DNA of 64,000 nt. It comes from Amaricoccus solimangrovi (GTDB lineage: Bacteria; Pseudomonadota; Alphaproteobacteria; Rhodobacterales; Rhodobacteraceae). The notes under the pieces are model-generated. The model worked only from the letters and a program-made list of their open reading frames with translations. It was not told the DNA's origin and ran no database searches. How positions within the stretch are numbered: position 1 is the first letter of the stretch; every line of letters starts with the position of its first letter. The stretch lies in assembly GCF_006385685.1 (NCBI RefSeq), contig NZ_VFRP01000020.1, forward strand, positions 28,609 through 92,608, read 5' to 3'. The translations under genes and the position numbers were made by a program. Positions 1-7,804 of the stretch are shown one piece after another.

Positions 1-2
1 GG

Positions 3-308
3 TGGCTGACACCTTATATGTTCAATCTGGACCTGCGCATGGATAACAAACTGCGCCCTCAGATCAGCCTGGGCCGGGAAGTTCTCATTTTTCCGCGTAC
101 GTTTCTGTTTGGCGAGTATGAGTACCAGGCGGACTTTGGTTGGGTTAACGACTTTGAGCCGGAGGAAGGCACGGGTAAAGTGGATAGTTACCGAAGCGAG
201 ACCACCTGGAATGTGGGGCTGGAGTACCTGATGTCGAAGAGTTTTTCGCTGATGGGCAGCTACGACAACCGCTTCGGAGCGGGCGGTGGCCTAACGGTGC
301 GCTTCTGA
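3..308 (+). CDS. C-terminal end of an outer-membrane beta-barrel protein (partial)
   Basis: The reading frame is open to the left window edge, so only about the last 101 residues are present. They alternate polar and hydrophobic/aromatic residues as in beta-strands (for example LFGEYEYQADFGW) and end in Arg-Phe, the terminal aromatic expected of an outer-membrane barrel recognised by the BAM machinery. The copper-resistance genes downstream make a CopB/PcoB-like copper barrel, or the barrel-like end of a Bacteroidetes copper oxidase, a reasonable guess, but no metal-binding motif remains in the visible part. The barrel assignment is fairly secure; the family is inference from neighbourhood. 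Confidence 0.55.
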   Translation, partial: WLTPYMFNLDLRMDNKLRPQISLGREVLIFPRTFLFGEYEYQADFGWVNDFEPEEGTGKVDSYRSETTWNVGLEYLMSKSFSLMGSYDNRFGAGGGLTVRF

Positions 309-396
309 TGTAGTTTCTGCGTTCCCTGGAGTAGGTAATTTTAGACTTTAGCGCCCAGTTTTGAACCGGTTGTGGATTTGGTGTTATATTAGCCTG

Positions 397-1203
397 ATGA
401 AGTTAAAAAGTAAGCAATATTATATCCGCAAATCTCACCGCTATCTTGGCCTTGTGTTAGGCGTTCAATTCTTCTTCTGGACACTTGGTGGGTTATACTT
501 CAGCTGGAATAATATTGATAAGGTACACGGGGACCACCTCAGGAGCGGGAAGAAATATTTCCCGGCGTCTATGCAAATGGTATCGCCACAGGTAGTGCTG
601 GAGCAGCTAAAAGTAAATAAGGCGATAGACTCTGTGCAGTCGGTGCAGCTGATCGAAATTGCGGGTGTGCCTACTTACCAGGTGCGCTACTTTTCGGGTG
701 CCATGGATCACGCACAGCATGAAGCTGAGGGGCACATGCCGAGCCATACTTCCAATGTAAAAGTGCAGCTGGCCAATGCCGAAACCGGTGCGTTTGTCTC
801 ACCGCTTTCTGAAGATATGGCCGTGGTAGTTGCCAAACGGCAAATGGCGGATCCGATAAAAGTGGATAAAGTGGAGTACCTGACAGAAGTTAGTTCGCAC
901 CACGAGTACCGCGAAAAACCGTTGCCAGCATGGGCCGTAACCTTTAGCAAGCCGGACAAATGTACGGTGTACGTTTCAGCAGAGTTAGGTACATTCCAGG
1001 CTATACGCCACGACCAATGGCGCGTATTCGATTTCCTCTGGATGCTGCACACCATGGACTACGCCGGCAGAGACAATTTCGGAAACGTGTTGTTAAAAGC
1101 GTTCTCTATCTTTGGCTTGCTTACTATACTTTCCGGCTTTGTGCTGTATTATATGTCGTCACCGTCGGTAAGAAAAGTAAAGAAGCGGGTGCAGAAAGTA
1201 TAG
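397..1203 (+). CDS. PepSY-associated membrane protein
   Basis: This 268-residue protein has a basic N-terminus, a first membrane helix at about residues 15-37 (GLVLGVQFFFWTLGGLYFSW), a long periplasmic section of about 190 residues, and a second helix near the C-terminus (about 232-253) followed by a basic tail. This is the layout of PepSY-associated TM proteins, found next to iron, copper and tellurium genes in Bacteroidetes. The periplasmic part has a His-rich stretch (MDHAQHEAEGHMPSH) that could bind metal. I chose the ATG at 397 because the frame can be read back only to a TTG at 361 and the residues between look unlike a leader. Its biochemical role is unknown; metal handling is inferred from the His cluster and the neighbours. 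Confidence 0.75.
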   Translation: MKLKSKQYYIRKSHRYLGLVLGVQFFFWTLGGLYFSWNNIDKVHGDHLRSGKKYFPASMQMVSPQVVLEQLKVNKAIDSVQSVQLIEIAGVPTYQVRYFSGAMDHAQHEAEGHMPSHTSNVKVQLANAETGAFVSPLSEDMAVVVAKRQMADPIKVDKVEYLTEVSSHHEYREKPLPAWAVTFSKPDKCTVYVSAELGTFQAIRHDQWRVFDFLWMLHTMDYAGRDNFGNVLLKAFSIFGLLTILSGFVLYYMSSPSVRKVKKRVQKV

Positions 1204-1245
1204 CGCATCATCTTAATAAACCCTTATCTAAAGTATAAATTCAAC

Positions 1246-1857
1246 GTGAAAAAGAAGACATTCCTTTTAGGAGCTGCGACCGTAGCGGCAGCAATCACAA
1301 CAAGTTGCACCAGTACCACAGAGGAGAGCCAGCAGGAGCAGGTTTCCTCTGTAGAAATAGCAGAAACCCCAGAGCCACAGGAGTCACAGCCAGACACGAT
1401 TAAAGGCAGCATCCCATCCGAAGCCACAGGAAGTATAGGCAACGCAGACATTAAAATAAACTACCATGCACCGGGCGTAAAAGGGCGAATTATTTGGGGA
1501 GGTTTGGTGCCGTACAACCAGGTATGGGTAACAGGAGCACACATGGCCACCTCTTTTGAAACTGATAAAGCCTTGATAATTGATGGCAAGGAATTACCTG
1601 CCGGTAAGTATGCTTTATTTACCATACCGGGAAAAAATGAGTGGACGGTGATCTTCAATAGGGACTGGCAGCAGCACCTGGCCGACAAGTACGATCAGAA
1701 AAAGGATGTGCTGCGAGTGCAGGTGAAGCCAGAGGAACTGAAACAACACCAGGAAAGATTGAAGTATGAGATACTTGGGAAAAATAGCTCAGAAGGCGAC
1801 ATTCTTATTGCCTGGGATAAAGTTGGACTAACGGTGCCAGTTAGATCTAACTCGTAA
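1246..1857 (+). CDS. DUF2911 family lipoprotein
   Basis: A 203-residue protein with a GTG start, a lipoprotein signal peptide (MKKKTF, a hydrophobic core, then lipobox TTSC with Cys about residue 21) and an acidic, Glu/Gln/Pro/Ser-rich linker to about residue 55. The rest matches DUF2911: IKINYHAPGVKGRIIWGGLVP, the WVTGAH segment, a central LPAGKYALFTIP, then EWTVIFN. The family is common in Bacteroidetes and has no established activity. It lies 42 bp after the PepSY gene in the same direction and is probably cotranscribed. Identification is strong, function unknown. Confidence 0.85.
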   Translation: MKKKTFLLGAATVAAAITTSCTSTTEESQQEQVSSVEIAETPEPQESQPDTIKGSIPSEATGSIGNADIKINYHAPGVKGRIIWGGLVPYNQVWVTGAHMATSFETDKALIIDGKELPAGKYALFTIPGKNEWTVIFNRDWQQHLADKYDQKKDVLRVQVKPEELKQHQERLKYEILGKNSSEGDILIAWDKVGLTVPVRSNS

Positions 1858-1864
1858 TCAAAGC

Positions 1865-1901
1865 ATAAGGAGGTGGCAAACGCGCTCTGACACCTCCTTA
1901 T
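1865..1901. terminator. Hairpin between convergent genes
   Basis: A perfect 11-bp stem (ATAAGGAGGTG at 1865-1875 with CACCTCCTTAT at 1891-1901) and a 15-nt loop lie 7 bp after the stop of the DUF2911 gene, between it and the convergent copB-like gene. No clear T-run follows on either strand, so terminator function is inferred from position and stem strength. Confidence 0.5.
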
Positions 1902-2051
1902 AGATTTAACGATAGAAGGCAATATAACTTTGGGAACAGACGCAAATATTCATCTGCACCAACTGGTAGCGCTGGCTCCCACACCCAGCACCACACGAGG
2001 CGTAACTTGCCTTCCGACTCTGATCTCGGCAAGATCTATAACCTCCACCTG

Positions 2052-4193
2052 CTACTTTAGCTGCCTACGCAGCAGCTGCGCGTTAATAGCCACAATCACG
2101 GTGCTCAGGCTCATGAGCGCCGCCCCAACAGCAGGAGACACCATGATACCCTGCTGATACAGCACACCGGCAGCCAGCGGTAGCGCCACCACGTTATAGC
2201 CCGTTGCCCAGATCAGGTTCTGGATCATTTTCCGGTAAGTTGCCTTACCAAATAGTATGAGCGAGGCAATGTCCTGCGGATTGCTGTTGACCAGGATGAT
2301 GTCGGCAGTCTCGGCGGCCACATCGGTGCCCGAGCCCACGGCAATGCCCACGTCGGCCTGCGCCAGGGCAGGGGCGTCGTTCACGCCGTCGCCCGTCATG
2401 GCCACAAACTCACCATTTTGCTGTAGCTCTTTTACTTTCTCCTGCTTCTGGTGCGGCAGCACATTGGCCAGGTAGCCATCCATGCCCAGTTTGTCGCTTA
2501 CGCTCTTGGCTACACGCTCATTGTCACCGGTTAGCAATAAGTTCTTAATGCCGTTCTCTTTCAGTATCTTTATGGCTTCCTCTGACTCAGGTCGTATTTG
2601 GTCTTTCAACGTGATAAAGCCTGCCACCTGTTGGTCTATCATAATATAGACCACGGTTTCTACACCATCTTCGGCATCGTTTTCGGGTACTTGTATGTTG
2701 AACTCTTTAATGTAGTTTGGCCCTACTACCTTCACATCCTTTCCTTCCACGGTTCCCTCCAAGCCCTTGCCGGGCAGGTAGTGAAAGTCAGAGGAAGCGG
2801 GTATGGTAATGCCTTCTGTCTCAACCTTGCGCAACACGCCCTGCGATATGTAGTGCTCTGAGTTTTGCTCGACTCCGGCTGCCAACCTTAGCAATTCCTG
2901 CTCTGTGTAGGCCGGGTTCAGCGATACAACCCGTGCCACCTCATGCGAGCCTTGGGTTAGGGTACCTGTTTTGTCGAAGATGATGGTGGTGATGTTGCGT
3001 GAGTTCTCAAAAGCAGTACGGTTACGGATCAGGAGCCCATTGTTTGCAGATACAGCTGTAGAAATAGCCACTACCAACGGTATAGCCAAACCCAGCGCAT
3101 GCGGACAAGAAATAACCATAACGGTAACCATCCGCTCCAAGGCAAAGCCAAACTCAGCACCGGCAATTAGCCACGCGACTAAGGTTAAAGTACCGGCAGT
3201 AAGGGCAATGTAGGTGAGCCATTTGGCAGCCTTGTCGGCAAGCCGTTGCGTATCTGATTTTGTTTTCTGAGCCTCCTGTACCAAGGTAATTACCTTGTTC
3301 AGGTAACTGTCTTTTCCGGTGCTTTGCACACGCACCTGTAGCGAGCCGTTGCCGTTTATGGAGCCACCAATTACCTTATCGCCTGGTTTTTTCTGCACCG
3401 GTTTGCTCTCACCAGTCAGCATGCTTTCGTTCAGGTAGCTATCTCCCTGTACCACTTCGCCATCGGCAGGCACTTTCTCACCGGGCTTTATTAGAATAAG
3501 ATCATCTGCTTTTAGCTCCTCTACCTTCACTTTTATGGTTTGTCCATCTTTGATAAGCGCAGCCTCGGCTGGCATCATGCTCACCAGTAACTCAAGGGCT
3601 TTGGAGGCACCTAACACAGATCGCATCTCAATCCAGTGGCCCAGCAGCATTACCACAATCAGGGTGGCAAGTTCCCAGAAAAAGTCCATGCCTTTTATCC
3701 CGAAGGCCACTGCCGTGCTGTATACATAGGCCACGGTAATGGCTACGCCAATCAGCGTCATCATGCCCGGGGCCTTTTTCTTAACCTCCTCGGCAAGGCC
3801 TGTTAGAAATGGCCAACCCCCATAAAAGTAGATGATGCTGGAAAGCACAAAGGAAATCATCATGTTGTAGGGGATATTCAAAGAGTAGCCCAGAATATCC
3901 TGGATCATAGGGCTGATGATGATAACCGGAACCGATAATGCAAGTGAAACCCAGAAGCGTTTCTTAAAGTCCTCGATCATCATGCGGTGGTGGTCGTGGT
4001 GGCCCTCATGCTCCCCGTGTTCCGCGTGGCCTATGTGCTCTTCGTGCGGTGGGGGCGTGCCTTCTCCATGCGGCATGGCCTTGTGGTGGGCGTGCAGTGT
4101 CTTTTCCTCCAGCCGCTCTGTTACCTGGTTTTTCTGATCCTTTGCCTGCTGGCGCTGACTTTTCCCCTGGTGGTGTTGATGGTCATGATTCAT
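2052..4193 (-). CDS. copB: CopB-type heavy-metal P1B ATPase (CPH motif)
   Basis: This 713-residue P-type ATPase would pump copper or silver out of the cytoplasm. It has no N-terminal CxxC HMA domain. Instead residues 1-70 are rich in His (HDHQHHQ, HEEHIGHAEHGEHEGHHDHHR), typical of CopB (P1B-3). The membrane metal site is Cys363-Pro364-His365 (SCPHALG), not CPC, also CopB-like. The phosphorylation site is Asp407 in DKTGTLT, with an actuator TGES and a hinge GDGVND. It is the last gene of a long run of minus-strand copper genes and differs in type from the CPC-type CopA at 15745, so the element carries both ATPase classes. Family assignment is strong; the ion preference (Cu2+, Cu+ or Ag+) is inferred from the motif. 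Confidence 0.93.
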   Translation of the reverse strand: MNHDHQHHQGKSQRQQAKDQKNQVTERLEEKTLHAHHKAMPHGEGTPPPHEEHIGHAEHGEHEGHHDHHRMMIEDFKKRFWVSLALSVPVIIISPMIQDILGYSLNIPYNMMISFVLSSIIYFYGGWPFLTGLAEEVKKKAPGMMTLIGVAITVAYVYSTAVAFGIKGMDFFWELATLIVVMLLGHWIEMRSVLGASKALELLVSMMPAEAALIKDGQTIKVKVEELKADDLILIKPGEKVPADGEVVQGDSYLNESMLTGESKPVQKKPGDKVIGGSINGNGSLQVRVQSTGKDSYLNKVITLVQEAQKTKSDTQRLADKAAKWLTYIALTAGTLTLVAWLIAGAEFGFALERMVTVMVISCPHALGLAIPLVVAISTAVSANNGLLIRNRTAFENSRNITTIIFDKTGTLTQGSHEVARVVSLNPAYTEQELLRLAAGVEQNSEHYISQGVLRKVETEGITIPASSDFHYLPGKGLEGTVEGKDVKVVGPNYIKEFNIQVPENDAEDGVETVVYIMIDQQVAGFITLKDQIRPESEEAIKILKENGIKNLLLTGDNERVAKSVSDKLGMDGYLANVLPHQKQEKVKELQQNGEFVAMTGDGVNDAPALAQADVGIAVGSGTDVAAETADIILVNSNPQDIASLILFGKATYRKMIQNLIWATGYNVVALPLAAGVLYQQGIMVSPAVGAALMSLSTVIVAINAQLLRRQLK

Positions 4194-4204
4194 GATAGTA
4201 GCTT

Positions 4205-4519
4205 CTAAGATTGATAATCAACTCTTAATTTTTGGGCCATTTCAGGCGTAACAGAATCGGCATACGTTCCATAAGCATCTATCAGTACACCTTTTACGCC
4301 CTGATCGGAGGAGATCGCGTACACAACCGAGTTATCGTCAGGGTTGCTAGCTCCTTCAAACCGATGTACCTCATTGATGTCAAACTCCCCCGCCCCTAAC
4401 TCCAGTTGTAAACGGGGGCACTCCAGACAGTACGGGCGTAAGTTAAAGTCCTCCACATAGCCCCGCTTCTTTAAGTCATGGAGCGCCTCGACTATGGTTT
4501 CGTAGTGGTACTTGTTCAT
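4205..4519 (-). CDS. Small conserved protein, 'phosphoribosylpyrophosphate synthetase'-labelled family
   Basis: A 104-residue soluble protein with a conserved look (ALHDLKKRGYVEDFNLR, a CLECP motif at about residues 31-35, FDINEVHRFEG, and DNSVVYAISS). I recall close relatives in Bacteroidetes being labelled phosphoribosylpyrophosphate synthetase, but it is far too short for that enzyme and has no PRPP or ATP motif, so that label looks wrong. The two cysteines could bind metal. It starts a short transcription unit 11 bp before copB and ends next to it, so the two are likely cotranscribed. Function unknown. Confidence 0.7.
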   Translation of the reverse strand: MNKYHYETIVEALHDLKKRGYVEDFNLRPYCLECPRLQLELGAGEFDINEVHRFEGASNPDDNSVVYAISSDQGVKGVLIDAYGTYADSVTPEMAQKLRVDYQS

Positions 4520-4565
4520 CCTTGTCAGCTTTAAGTTTCATACATTTAGAATCTACGCGCACAGC

Positions 4566-4601
4566 TAAAAAGCAAAGGCGCAGCTATGGGGCTGCGCCTT
4601 T
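4566..4601 (-). terminator. Rho-independent terminator after the DUF2231 gene
   Basis: Read on the minus strand, an 11-bp perfect GC-rich stem (AAAGGCGCAGC with GCTGCGCCTTT, 4574-4584 and 4591-4601) with a 6-nt loop is followed by a short T-run (complement of 4567-4571). It begins 3 bp after the DUF2231 stop codon, so it would separate that gene from the small gene and copB. Confidence 0.8.
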
Positions 4602-4604
4602 AAA

Positions 4605-5276
4605 TTAATGATGGTGCCCTGTGTCCAGGTACTTGCCTTGGGGGCCGACTCCCTCTATGTGTACGAGCTGCGCACCATAATGTCCTGCCATGGCCACGCT
4701 GTAAGCGGCACCGGTAAGAACAAAGGCTACGACCAGCACGCTCCAGCGCTGGCCCTTAAACAGGAACTGACTCAGCAGCTGTGCCGTTAGGCCTATTCCC
4801 GCTAAGTAAATGGTCCAGTCGGCGTAGTAGTCGTGCTGGGCGAGTACAAGCTTTGCATGTTCTGTGAGTCCGCTGGTATGCGGATGCGCGATTTTAGTAA
4901 CATAGTAGGCCATGCCAAAGCTTATTAGGGTGGCTATGGTGGTGATCCAGTCCAGCTCTCTGCGCAGAAAAAGGATGTTGCAGAGCTGCACGGCGGCGGC
5001 TACCAACAGCAGCACGATGGGGAAATGCACAAGCAGAGGGTGCATGTTAGGGAAGTCATCCGGTCTGGCGTGGGCACTCTCCGGTTCTTGCTGGTGGGCG
5101 GCATGCGCTTCGGGAGCTACTGCGGGTTGCACTACGGCAGCGGTATCTACTATCTGCGGCTTCTCTTGCTTTGCGGCAGCCTTCCCGTGTTTCTCGCCTC
5201 CGTGTGCGTAAAGTGTTTGGGTACTAATTACAGATAAAAACAACATTAGGAGTAGTAAAAAACAGGTGTTTTTCAT
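4605..5276 (-). CDS. DUF2231 family membrane protein
   Basis: A 223-residue membrane protein with an N-terminal signal peptide (MKNTCFLLLLMLFLSV to LYAHGG), a His/Glu/Ala-rich linker to about residue 75, then HPLLVHFPIVLLLVAAAV, the characteristic opening of DUF2231 proteins, and three further hydrophobic segments. It ends in a His-rich tail (DTGHHH), and with His in the linker it may bind metal at the envelope. DUF2231 proteins are common beside cytochrome and metal genes but have no assigned reaction. It has its own terminator and a roughly 220-bp upstream gap, suggesting a separate promoter. Confidence 0.8.
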   Translation of the reverse strand: MKNTCFLLLLMLFLSVISTQTLYAHGGEKHGKAAAKQEKPQIVDTAAVVQPAVAPEAHAAHQQEPESAHARPDDFPNMHPLLVHFPIVLLLVAAAVQLCNILFLRRELDWITTIATLISFGMAYYVTKIAHPHTSGLTEHAKLVLAQHDYYADWTIYLAGIGLTAQLLSQFLFKGQRWSVLVVAFVLTGAAYSVAMAGHYGAQLVHIEGVGPQGKYLDTGHHH

Positions 5277-5495
5277 TCTTATAAAGCGTTAGTTAAGTGG
5301 GCGTATTATGATTTACACTAAACCTCCACAATACCTAACTACTCACAATAATATTAAAATTAGCAGCCACTGATTGCACACAAAAGTGCTAAGCAGGTGC
5401 GTTGCCTTTGAACACACTTAGAGTACTCGAGCGAGACGAAGGCAGTTTTATAAATTTATGGAGCAGCGTTATATATCTGTGGAGAAACCTTAGTA

Positions 5496-6083
5496 TCAAT
5501 ACAGGTTATCGATAGTATGACGGTCTGAGCCACCCTGCCGCTTGTATTGATTGAGGGTGGTGCCAGTAACTTCCTTAAACTGCCTGGAAAGGTGCTGCAG
5601 GCTTTTATAGCCGAGCTTGGTTGCAATAGCAGTAAGAGGAAGCTCGTCGTAAGTGAGCAGCTCTTTGCTGCGCTCTATTTTTTGTAGCACAATGTACCTA
5701 TTCAGGGCTATACCCTCAGATGCTTTGAAAGCCGTGCTGATGGTGGAGTAGTCTTTGTTTAGCTTCTCGGCCAGATAAGTAGACAGGTTCGTGGCAAGGG
5801 ATGAAATCTCATCACTATAAACTAAATTAATGACGGCTACTTTGATACTCTCTACAAGCTCTTCTCGCTTATCGTGGAGCAGCTCAAACCCTTTCTGAGC
5901 CATGGCCGCTTCTATGGCCGTTTCATCCACCGCTTCGTTTTCACCGATAACGGCTGTACCCAGCTCTACCTCCAGAACAGGCAGGCCCAGCTTTTCCAGT
6001 TCTTCCCGCACAACCATAATACAGCGGGGGCACACCATATTTTTAATGCGAAGCACCCTTTGGTGCTGATTCTCTTCACTCAT
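5496..6083 (-). CDS. HMA-AraC fusion transcription regulator
   Basis: This 195-residue protein joins two modules. Residues 8-75 resemble a heavy-metal-associated (HMA) ferredoxin-like domain with Cys18 and Cys21 in MVCPRC. Residues about 105-188 are an AraC-type double helix-turn-helix (LTAIATKLGYKSLQHLSRQFKEVTG, spanning the second helix-turn-helix). No sugar-binding domain is present. The simplest reading is a copper or silver sensor that binds metal through the CxxC and controls the surrounding efflux genes, replacing CueR or CusRS here. Such fusions occur in Bacteroidetes metal islands, but their mechanism is not settled as far as I know. It stands alone, with about 200 bp free on each side. 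Domain calls are firm; sensing is inference. Confidence 0.8.
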   Translation of the reverse strand: MSEENQHQRVLRIKNMVCPRCIMVVREELEKLGLPVLEVELGTAVIGENEAVDETAIEAAMAQKGFELLHDKREELVESIKVAVINLVYSDEISSLATNLSTYLAEKLNKDYSTISTAFKASEGIALNRYIVLQKIERSKELLTYDELPLTAIATKLGYKSLQHLSRQFKEVTGTTLNQYKRQGGSDRHTIDNLY

Positions 6084-6282
6084 TTAAACCAATAGTATGT
6101 TAGCGGCTAGCTTGCTTTAAAAGCGAACTACCGCTTCATTTGATGTTACAAACACATTCAGCGCGTTACATGCCTTACTGCAAGCCAGGAAGAGCGGCGC
6201 AGGTGAAAGGCACAGAAGGTCACGCACATCAGAGACGGAAAAGCATAGCTCTTCCATGATGCGGTCAGGAGCAGCTTGTGCA

Positions 6283-6771
6283 TCAAATGACTAAAGAGTG
6301 CAGGAATATTATGATGTCAGGTATTTTAGGAACAGGGGGATCAGGGGGAGCGTGCGACACCGCTGTAACACAGTTCTTATAAAAAGCGCGTAATACAGCC
6401 TGATAAAGGCTATCCATGAAGGTATACGATGCCTTTACAAGCGACGGCAGCTCCACGGGAGGAGCGCTCTTTAAAAAAGGGGCGTAAGCTAAATCAGAGC
6501 AACAGCTACTATCCTCCGTTGACGACGCAGGATGCTTCTCCTCATGGTGTGCGTGCTCCTTACCGTGATGTTCCGAAGAGGTTTCATGTTTATGGCTATG
6601 CCCACCATGCTCTGCGCTGTGGTGTTGTGCTGGAGTGGAAGCTACAGGTTGGAGCCGCTCAGCCAGGTGCGGCAGGTTGCAAACCAGCTGAACAAGGTAC
6701 AGGCTCACGAAGACTGCCAATAGAAGCAGCCCCGTAAAGTTTAAGTTCTTGTTATGTCTGGTTCTTCTCAT
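6283..6771 (-). CDS. His-rich membrane-anchored protein, probable metal binder
   Basis: A 162-residue protein with a basic start, one hydrophobic helix at about residues 13-33 (FTGLLLLAVFVSLYLVQLV) and an exported part with a dense His cluster at about residues 49-83 (HHSAEHGGHSHKHE, HHGKEHAHHEEKH), then a SSCCSD pair. The C-terminus has a Pro-rich HAPPDPPVPKIPD segment. The His run and Cys pair suggest binding of copper, silver or a similar ion outside the inner membrane. The CC-then-Pro layout recalls the HYC_CC_PP protein at 14928 but the sequences do not clearly align. I do not recognise a named family. Confidence 0.6.
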   Translation of the reverse strand: MRRTRHNKNLNFTGLLLLAVFVSLYLVQLVCNLPHLAERLQPVASTPAQHHSAEHGGHSHKHETSSEHHGKEHAHHEEKHPASSTEDSSCCSDLAYAPFLKSAPPVELPSLVKASYTFMDSLYQAVLRAFYKNCVTAVSHAPPDPPVPKIPDIIIFLHSLVI

Positions 6772-6964
6772 GAAGTAAGGCCTTTGTGCGGCAGCCCCTT
6801 AACCTTCGCACAGTGTAAATATATAGAAAAAACAATAAAATACAGGGTTGCACTGTACTTAAGCAAGATACGCCTCCACTAATACTGAATATTCGGGGAA
6901 AAAGCTTCTCAGCCAGTCGCTCCAAGGTTCAGTAACACCTGTGGTGGGAATACAGCTATAGATG

Positions 6965-6995
6965 CATGCGTGAGTCCCTGGCAGACTCACGCATG
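6965..6995 (-). terminator. Hairpin after the DUF3347 gene
   Basis: A perfect 12-bp inverted repeat (CATGCGTGAGTC at 6965-6976, GACTCACGCATG at 6984-6995) with a 7-nt loop begins 7 bp beyond the stop of the DUF3347 gene on the minus strand. There is no strong T-run. Position and stem argue for a transcription end or mRNA 3' stabiliser. Confidence 0.6.
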
Positions 6996-7002
6996 GTTAG
7001 TT

Positions 7003-7647
7003 TTAGTTCAGCACTTCCTCCGTGCCGCCGCACTTGAGCATCTGCTCGCCGAAGTATGGGTTGCGGATTTCCTGGTTAGCGCTCAGCCAGTAGGCGCCTT
7101 GGTTGTTGTTTGCCATCGGGCAATGCTGGTAGTAGAGCTTCTGGTCCGTCGCGCCGAATGCCTTGGTAAGCGAGAACGTAGCCTCTGAGAGTAGCTCCAG
7201 GCTTTCACGCTGTGCGCTCACCTCACCTGCCTCAGCAATTTTGGTGGCACTTTGCTTTACTTCCTCCACCTTCTCTTCGGCAAAGGCTTTCTGCTCGCCC
7301 TCCAGCTTAGCTAGGTCTATTTTTTCGGCGGCGGCAAGTACAGATTCAGCCGCTGCCTTCGCTGTTTGCGCGTTGGAAGCAACGAGCGCGTCCTTCAACT
7401 TTAGGTAATTGTCTACCAAAGCTGCCACTTGTGCCTTTACAGGCCCGCCAACCGAAGTATAGTCAGGAGTCTCTATCACCTCCTGCGTTGTCATTTGTCC
7501 GTGGTCCATAGTGCTATGGTCCATACCTTCGTGTTGATCCTGAGCTGCCTCCGTTGTTTCCTGCTGCTTTTCGGCACAGGCAGTAAAGGTAAAGGCACCC
7601 ATTACGGCCCCGGCAAATGCGATTCTTTGAATTGGTCTTAGATTCAT
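7003..7647 (-). CDS. DUF3347 copper-binding lipoprotein
   Basis: A 214-residue protein with a lipoprotein signal (lipobox FTAC, Cys about residue 24), a Met/His-rich linker (HEGMDHSTMDHGQM) and a helical DUF3347 domain. The C-terminal third has the family signature: YYQHCPMANNNQGAYWLS, then NPYFGEQMLKCGG, giving His, Cys and Met ligands in the order seen in Cu-binding domains often fused to CusB adaptors. It probably holds copper in the periplasm and passes it to the efflux system encoded just upstream. It is transcribed in the same direction as the cus genes, after a gap of about 160 bp that contains a possible micro-ORF. Confidence 0.88.
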   Translation of the reverse strand: MNLRPIQRIAFAGAVMGAFTFTACAEKQQETTEAAQDQHEGMDHSTMDHGQMTTQEVIETPDYTSVGGPVKAQVAALVDNYLKLKDALVASNAQTAKAAAESVLAAAEKIDLAKLEGEQKAFAEEKVEEVKQSATKIAEAGEVSAQRESLELLSEATFSLTKAFGATDQKLYYQHCPMANNNQGAYWLSANQEIRNPYFGEQMLKCGGTEEVLN

Positions 7648-7665
7648 TTTTTAATTTATTTAGTG

Positions 7666-7743
7666 TTAGTGATTAATTTGATTTACTAGTACAAAGGCGA
7701 CTAAAGCGCTTACGATAAGGTTAACGGCCCACATCTCAGCCAT
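7666..7743 (-). CDS. Possible 25-residue membrane micro-protein
   Basis: Between the CusB-like gene and the DUF3347 gene the minus strand carries ATG to TAA encoding 25 residues: MAEMWAVNLIVSALVAFVLV followed by NQINH. The core is a plausible single transmembrane helix with a polar tail. It lies in the direction of the operon, 61 bp after the CusB-like stop and 18 bp before the DUF3347 start. Small hydrophobic subunits of transport complexes look like this, but so can chance ORFs. No convincing ribosome-binding site is visible, which is normal for Bacteroidetes. Confidence 0.3.
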   Translation of the reverse strand: MAEMWAVNLIVSALVAFVLVNQINH

Positions 7744-7804
7744 TTCTTACTGTTTGGTTCTTTCGGTTCGTCGGGCGCTATCCTGCAGCAGTCTTTCATT
7801 GGTT

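Noticed and set aside
361-396. TTG start of the PepSY protein at 361
   Set aside because: The 12 extra residues look unlike a leader and ATG 397 gives a normal N-terminus.
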